This document shows, piece after piece, positions 59,552 through 64,000 of a stretch of DNA of 64,000 nt. A model generated the notes under the pieces. It did no database searches and was not told the origin of the DNA. It saw only the letters and a list, made by a program, of their open reading frames with translations. Source of the DNA: CAZCTC01 sp964501335. GTDB lineage: Bacteria > Chloroflexota > Anaerolineae > B4-G1 > SLSP01. The stretch is taken from assembly GCA_964501335.1 (NCBI GenBank), contig CAZCTC010000009.1, forward strand, positions 1-64,000, read 5' to 3'. The number at the start of each line of letters is the position of its first letter. The stretch's first letter is position 1. The position numbers and the translations under genes were made by a program.

Positions 59552-62170
59552 TTAGCCCTTGCGCAACGTCAGCGGCAGATAGATCCGGTAGAACTCCGGA
59601 TAGGTCACTTCCTGCACCGGCGAGAGGTTCCCCGCCCGATCCACCACCCGCACATAAACGGGCGCCGTCCGCAGCGTCGGCCAGGGGATATCCGTCCCCG
59701 CCGCAAACGCCTGGAAGGTCGTAAAGGTCGAGCTGACACTCACCTGCACCTCTCCCACACCGCTGTTGTCATCCAGCCCTGATATCCGCAACGTCGCTCC
59801 CGCCCAGGGCAGAATGTGCACCGGGCCTACTTCCGGCGCCCCGGCATCATAGACGATCCCACCCGTGAACGGCCCATATTCCCGTCCCGTCCCATCCCGG
59901 AACTGCACATAGACCGTCTTCGGCGCAATCGCCGGTTCGCTCACCGTCCAGGCAACCGTCGAAGTCACCGGCATCCAGTTGCTGCCGCTGAAGGTCGCCT
60001 CGTTGCTCAACCGCATCTCCGTGATCGGCGCGCTCAACGTCGGCCAGCTCAACCCCACCGTCACCGTCGGCACCTTCGTCCACAGCGCCCCCTGATTCAC
60101 CATCACATCAAAGCCCGTTTGATAAACCACCGCCGCGCTGACGGCATGCTCATTGCCCAGCCCGTCGTTCACAATCGCCGTGTTCGTCAGCAAGGTCCCG
60201 GCCGCGGGCCCCGTCACCGGCACCGTTGCCGCAAACTGCATCAGCACCGGCGTTCCCGAAGCCACCGAGCCGTGCCACAACACGGTGCCGTTGACATAGC
60301 TTATAATGCCGCGGCTCGCCCGCAGGCTGTCCGTCACCAGCGTCAACCCCGCCGGCAACACATCCGTCACTAACGCCGTGGCCGTCACCGCATGGTCATT
60401 CCGCAGCAGCAACGTATAAGTCACCTTCTGTCCGGCCGTCACATCGTGAGACGAGGCCTGCATCCAGCTCTGACTCAAATCCGGCTCCCCGGCCGTCGGA
60501 TACCGCACTTCGATCGGCAAGGAAACACTCCCCAGACCACAACGATCAGCAACGTTCACCGTCACCGTGTAGGTCCCGGTCGTCGCAAAAGTATGCTCCC
60601 AGGTAGCCGCTTCCCCAACATGCATACCGTCCAGGCTCCATGCATAAAAGAACGGAGCGGTCTCTGAAATCTCTGCTGAAAAACTCATCCTACTGCCCGG
60701 TTCCAGTACGCCATGCAAAGTCGGTTCGATTCGTACCGTTGAAGTCAGGCACGACAAAAATTGATAACTATCCACGATTGCGCCCAACGGCACGACCGGA
60801 TCTGTTTTCACCACGGCGTACCCCACAAAATCAATCGGTAAGGACTTTTGACGACGCTGATTAAATAGCTGAGATTGTTGAGATCCCAACAAGAAAGCCG
60901 GTTCGACATAAACCAGGACCCCGTTGGCGTTGTAATACGAAATCGTCACGCTGGTCGTCACCGCGGCGCTGTTCTGCACGCTGAACACCGTGAAATCGCC
61001 CGGAGCACTCCGCACATAGGGAACCGTGAGCGCTGTGCTGCTCCGGATTTCGTATTCGCCCACCCGGGGATTGACACCAAAAGTATCATACCAGCTTTCT
61101 GCTCCCCAATACAACGGCGCGCTGCCGGTCAGATAAGCTGAATAAGTGCCGTTCGCCAGCCCGTTCTCGGCCCCCAAATCCAGATAAACCGCTCCGGATA
61201 CCGGCAGCGTCCGCGTAATCTGATAGATCGGCGTCCCGGCCGTATTGTACAATTGCAGTGCAACGGTCGCGGTCGTCGCATTAGGATTGACCACCAGCAC
61301 CTGGCTGCTCCGCAACACGCCCCCTTCCCCCGCCGACTTGAACAACTGGGGAATCGACTGCGTCTGCGTCAACGACGTCAGCACCGGATAAGATTCCATT
61401 TCCAGGATCTGTTGGGGAGGATTCCCCATCAATTTATCCAGCATCAACTCAGCCACCAGAAAAGAATCAGATTCCACACGGACCCATCCCCAAAAACCCG
61501 ATTCCAAAAAACTCATATTGGAAATTGGGTATGATTTCTGTTGATAAGGCGTAAGCGTCTCTGAGACAACTGCCACCTCATCCCCAGATAATCCATAATA
61601 ATGAATCCGGATCTGAACCGAAACATCTTGAGGATTGAATAGAACAAAACTGCTCCGTCTTTGAGGAATATCGTTCGAATTGCTGACCTTGATGATCGGT
61701 CCCAACAAAAATTCATTTCCGCCCTCTTCAGACGAAAAACCTCTACTCACAAAAATACTGTCCCCATGATTAATATAGGGATCTCCATATATCCCGCTCC
61801 GTACGATACCGACCAGAGGTCGCGTCGGCGAAACAATCGTATTCGCCATAGTCGTCCTGGGGATGCTGATAAACGATTCAGCCGAAATTGAGACCGCCTG
61901 CCCGGCCGCAAGGGTAAAGGTATCCGTGTAGAGATACTGGCTCCCGCCACCTATCCAATGGAACGACATGCCGCCATTGGCAACTTCATTGCCCGGATTG
62001 ACGACCCACAAATCACTCTGATAGCCGTAATAAGACTTCATCACTTGCAAAAAATAGAGCTCATTGCCCGTCCCGGCCGGCGCCGCCGCCAGCAAGAACG
62101 AGCCCGTCGCCCCCAGCGCCAGAAGCAGCGCCGTCACCATCAAAACTAACAGCCTAAATTTCGTCTTCAT
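59552..62170 (-). CDS. Secreted beta-rich surface protein with PKD- and DUF11-like domains
   Basis: Exported protein of 872 residues with an N-terminal signal helix (residues 6-30). Residues about 35-480 are beta-rich (DLWVVNPGNEVANGGMSFHW, VLVVNPNATTATVALQLYN), seemingly two similar halves. A PKD-like domain (MSFSAEISETAPFFYAWSLDG and TFATTGTYTVTVNVADRCG) covers about 495-555. A DUF11-like domain (KVTYTLLLRNDHAVTATALV, DVLPAGLTLVTDSLRA) follows, then Ig-like strands. The C terminus EFYRIYLPLTLRKG matches the YLPLxxR ending that I associate with secreted Chloroflexota proteins and may be a sorting or anchoring tail. RBS GAGTGAGG is close to the ATG. Probably cell-surface; binding partner unknown. 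Confidence 0.78.
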   Translation of the reverse strand: MKTKFRLLVLMVTALLLALGATGSFLLAAAPAGTGNELYFLQVMKSYYGYQSDLWVVNPGNEVANGGMSFHWIGGGSQYLYTDTFTLAAGQAVSISAESFISIPRTTMANTIVSPTRPLVGIVRSGIYGDPYINHGDSIFVSRGFSSEEGGNEFLLGPIIKVSNSNDIPQRRSSFVLFNPQDVSVQIRIHYYGLSGDEVAVVSETLTPYQQKSYPISNMSFLESGFWGWVRVESDSFLVAELMLDKLMGNPPQQILEMESYPVLTSLTQTQSIPQLFKSAGEGGVLRSSQVLVVNPNATTATVALQLYNTAGTPIYQITRTLPVSGAVYLDLGAENGLANGTYSAYLTGSAPLYWGAESWYDTFGVNPRVGEYEIRSSTALTVPYVRSAPGDFTVFSVQNSAAVTTSVTISYYNANGVLVYVEPAFLLGSQQSQLFNQRRQKSLPIDFVGYAVVKTDPVVPLGAIVDSYQFLSCLTSTVRIEPTLHGVLEPGSRMSFSAEISETAPFFYAWSLDGMHVGEAATWEHTFATTGTYTVTVNVADRCGLGSVSLPIEVRYPTAGEPDLSQSWMQASSHDVTAGQKVTYTLLLRNDHAVTATALVTDVLPAGLTLVTDSLRASRGIISYVNGTVLWHGSVASGTPVLMQFAATVPVTGPAAGTLLTNTAIVNDGLGNEHAVSAAVVYQTGFDVMVNQGALWTKVPTVTVGLSWPTLSAPITEMRLSNEATFSGSNWMPVTSTVAWTVSEPAIAPKTVYVQFRDGTGREYGPFTGGIVYDAGAPEVGPVHILPWAGATLRISGLDDNSGVGEVQVSVSSTFTTFQAFAAGTDIPWPTLRTAPVYVRVVDRAGNLSPVQEVTYPEFYRIYLPLTLRKG

Positions 62171-62266
62171 CGAACCTCACTCTTAATATACGGAAATGCT
62201 GATATTTTATCAAATATATTGAATTTAGCAAATTTTCAATTAATATTGAGCTCGATAACTAACAAA

Positions 62267-62295
62267 CCGCCGCGCCCTCAATGAGGACGCGGCGG
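62267..62295 (-). terminator. Terminator of surface gene 2
   Basis: CCGCCGCGCCCTCA-A-TGAGGACGCGGCGG, one mismatch in a 14-bp stem, 38 nt after the stop codon. Position, sequence and spacing are the same as at 59487, so it was copied with the gene end. Confidence 0.75.
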
Positions 62296-62332
62296 TTATC
62301 TTCCATTCTTCTACGCTTCCCGTCTGCCGGTC

Positions 62333-63715
62333 TTACCCCTTGCGCAGCGTCAGCGGCAGATAGATCCGGTAGAACTCCGGATAGGTCACTTCCTGCACCG
62401 GCGAGAGGTTCCCCGCCCGATCCACCACCCGCACATAGACCGGCGTCGTCCGCAGCGTCGGCCAGGGGATATCCGTCCCCGCCGCAACCGCCTGGAAGGT
62501 CGTAAAGGTCGAGCTGACACTCACCTGCACCTCTCCCACGCCGCTGTTGTCGTCCGTCCCTGAGATCTGCAAGGTCGCTCCGCCCCACGGCAAAACCTGA
62601 ACGTACCCGATTACAGGATTTCCGTCATCATAAACAATTTCACTTTCAAAAGGTCCGTATTCTTGCCCCATCCGATCCCGGAACCAGACATAGACCGAAT
62701 ACGGCGCCAATCTGGATGCGCCATCCAACCGCCACTGAATTTCCGACGTTGCCGAAATCCAGGTACTGCCTGTAAACTGGCTGTCATTGCTCAGTCTTAT
62801 CTCCGTAACCGGTTCACTCAACGTAGTTGACCATGTCAACCCTACCGTGACGGTCGGAATATGGGTCCACAATGCCCCCCGGTTTATCATCATCGCAAAA
62901 AACGGCTTATAAGAAGGCCCGTCTCCAATAATACGCTCGTTTCCCCGGCCATCGTTCACCGTCGCCAGCTTCGTGAAAAAATCCCCCTCTGAAAGTCCCG
63001 AATCCGTAATAACGATCGCATATTGAATGACCACAGGGGTCCCTGAAATCACCCTTCCCCGCCATTGCAACAGCCCATCTACAAAAGTCACCCCCCCACT
63101 GCTCGCTCGCACACTGTCCGTTACCAACAGAACTGCATCCGCTCTCGGCAACAACGAATTCACCAACACATCGGTATAGATTCCGATTGTCCCGACATTG
63201 TGACTGTTTCGCAACACCACAGTATGAGTCAATCGATCTTCCCCTGAGGTGATCTTGTCCCAGGCCACTCTCATCCAGGAGCCAGTCAAATCCGGCTCGT
63301 CCGGCAACGGCCAGCGCACGCTCACCAGCAAAGCCCCTTGATTCCAACCACAACTGTCTGTAAATTCGACGGTTACCGTATAGGTTCCCGTCATCTCAAA
63401 AGTATAAAACAGCGAAGCTGTATTTCCGACGGTGCTCCCATTAACCTGCCAGAGATAACCAGAACCAGCTCCTGATGGGGCAACCGAAAAGGCCACCGAT
63501 CTTCCCGGTTGAATTACGCCATGCGGATTCGCCTCAATCTGCACCGTCGGTGAAATACACGAACCAAATCCGGGTTGAAAACCTTGCAGATCCCCCATCT
63601 GCCGCAAACGGCCGGCTTTTATAGAAGCAGCCACCTTTTGAAATGGGAATACCACCACGCCCACCAGCCCCAATGCAATCAAAACCGACAGCCAAAGACC
63701 AACTTTTGCCTTCAT
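62333..63715 (-). CDS. Secreted surface protein, paralogue of the preceding one
   Basis: Exported protein of 460 residues, lacking the large N-terminal beta region of its neighbour. A signal helix (8-30) is followed by a PKD-like domain (SVAFSVAPSGAGSGYLWQV, YTFEMTGTYTVTVEFTDSCG), a DUF11-like domain (LTHTVVLRNSHNVGTIGIY), Ig-like strands, and a C terminus ending RIYLPLTLRKG. The last 110 residues are nearly identical to those of the 872-residue protein, while upstream parts are only similar. RBS GGTGAGGAG is just upstream. The pair most likely arose by duplication with recent homogenisation of the 3' end. Confidence 0.78.
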   Translation of the reverse strand: MKAKVGLWLSVLIALGLVGVVVFPFQKVAASIKAGRLRQMGDLQGFQPGFGSCISPTVQIEANPHGVIQPGRSVAFSVAPSGAGSGYLWQVNGSTVGNTASLFYTFEMTGTYTVTVEFTDSCGWNQGALLVSVRWPLPDEPDLTGSWMRVAWDKITSGEDRLTHTVVLRNSHNVGTIGIYTDVLVNSLLPRADAVLLVTDSVRASSGGVTFVDGLLQWRGRVISGTPVVIQYAIVITDSGLSEGDFFTKLATVNDGRGNERIIGDGPSYKPFFAMMINRGALWTHIPTVTVGLTWSTTLSEPVTEIRLSNDSQFTGSTWISATSEIQWRLDGASRLAPYSVYVWFRDRMGQEYGPFESEIVYDDGNPVIGYVQVLPWGGATLQISGTDDNSGVGEVQVSVSSTFTTFQAVAAGTDIPWPTLRTTPVYVRVVDRAGNLSPVQEVTYPEFYRIYLPLTLRKG

Positions 63716-63770
63716 AGCTCCTCACCTTGTAGCAGAAATAATTTTCAGCTGGTATAGATCTATACATAAC

Positions 63771-63805
63771 AAAAGCGCGCGCCGTCTTGACGGCACGCGC
63801 CTTTT
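63771..63805 (-). terminator. Terminator of the partial gene at the window end
   Basis: Stem AAAAGCGCGCGCCGTC / GACGGCACGCGCCTTTT with a short TT loop and one mismatch, 19 nt beyond the stop at 63824. Confidence 0.75.
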
Positions 63806-63823
63806 AATAGTTCCCACCCCCTC

Positions 63824-64000
63824 TTACTTTCCCCCCAGCACCACCTCCACGAGCTGCCGTAAATGCACATACGTCACTCCCGTCTTGACCCAGATCACGC
63901 CCGGCTTCTCCTCATACCACCCCGCCGGCTGGATCTCCCACTCAGCGGCGTCGGCCCGAAATGCAATCCGCTGCCCGTTCACCAGCACCTGCCGGGCCGT
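63824..64000 (-). CDS. 3' end of an unidentified gene
   Basis: The open frame enters from the window edge and encodes the last 58 residues before TAA (63824-63826). It reads TARQVLVNGQRIAFRADAAEW, then WYEEKPGVIWVKTGVTYVHL and ends VEVVLGGK. Alternating beta-strand residues look like the small C-terminal beta domain of a glycosidase such as GH31, but the fragment is too short to identify. It is too short to appear as a full open frame and is supported by the terminator at 63771-63805 and by high GC at third positions. Confidence 0.6.
   Translation of the reverse strand, partial: TARQVLVNGQRIAFRADAAEWEIQPAGWYEEKPGVIWVKTGVTYVHLRQLVEVVLGGK

Overview
The window is a stretch of a GC-rich bacterial chromosome that I attribute to Chloroflexota (Anaerolineae-like). 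The reasons are the pairing of a TIGR03960-type B12/radical-SAM protein with a DUF2344 partner, long GT-C glycosyltransferases with C-terminal beta domains, secreted proteins ending in IYLPLTLRKG, several divergent Opp/Dpp parts, and many short dispersed palindromic repeats. This is inference from gene content. No rRNA, tRNA, CRISPR array, integrase or transposase was recognised. One 100-N scaffold gap lies inside a gene (41783-41882).

Layout. 165-6609 (minus): a five-gene oligopeptide ABC importer (SBP, oppB, oppC, oppD, oppF) behind a consensus promoter. Its substrate-binding protein appears circularly permuted and its OppC carries a binding-protein-like insertion. 6961-9278 (minus): secD-secF. 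9551-13894 (plus): an orphan OppB-type permease with an extra extracytoplasmic domain, a YiiX-like permuted papain-fold protein, an SDR with Arg in place of the catalytic Lys, and a PhzF-family protein. 13971-14471 (minus): rubrerythrin. 14845-25247 (plus): a cell-envelope glycosylation cluster (GtrA, two GT4-type enzymes, a YfhO-like protein, two GT39-like membrane enzymes) with overlapping genes. 25554-28187 (minus): a gluzincin-like lipoprotein and a helical hypothetical. 28668-40145 (plus): housekeeping genes for RNase D, a CNNM/CorC protein, pyrophosphatase, a lipoate/octanoate transferase, DUF503, DnaG, primary sigma factor, YjbQ, and the radical-SAM/DUF2344 pair.

The most notable region is 40549-59455. 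It holds three very large DUF4157 (eCIS-core-domain) proteins in tandem, each with a different C-terminal domain and each followed by a smaller, AT-richer gene that looks like an immunity gene. Proteins 1 and 3 share most of a long trunk and diverge abruptly just after a conserved SITPIEG...SWDY linker. Protein 3 ends in an HNH-nuclease-like domain. Protein 2 has a different trunk (coiled coil, membrane segments, Asp-rich LDNLDD repeats) and another C-terminal domain. Genes 2 and 3 share an almost identical promoter. Four small unassigned genes sit between them. I read this as a polymorphic toxin/immunity island of the contractile-injection-effector type. No sheath, tube or baseplate gene lies in the window, so delivery is unproven.

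The end (59552-64000, minus) has two secreted beta-rich surface proteins with nearly identical 3' ends and the tail of another gene.

Across the window a dispersed palindrome family (core like ATGTTTTCGGCGGCTT-loop-complement, with stem bases that change in pairs) fills most intergenic gaps. Related hairpins also lie inside one glycosyltransferase gene and form the 3' end of the YfhO-like gene. Six putative promoters all show a 16-nt spacer, and rnd and dnaG look leaderless.
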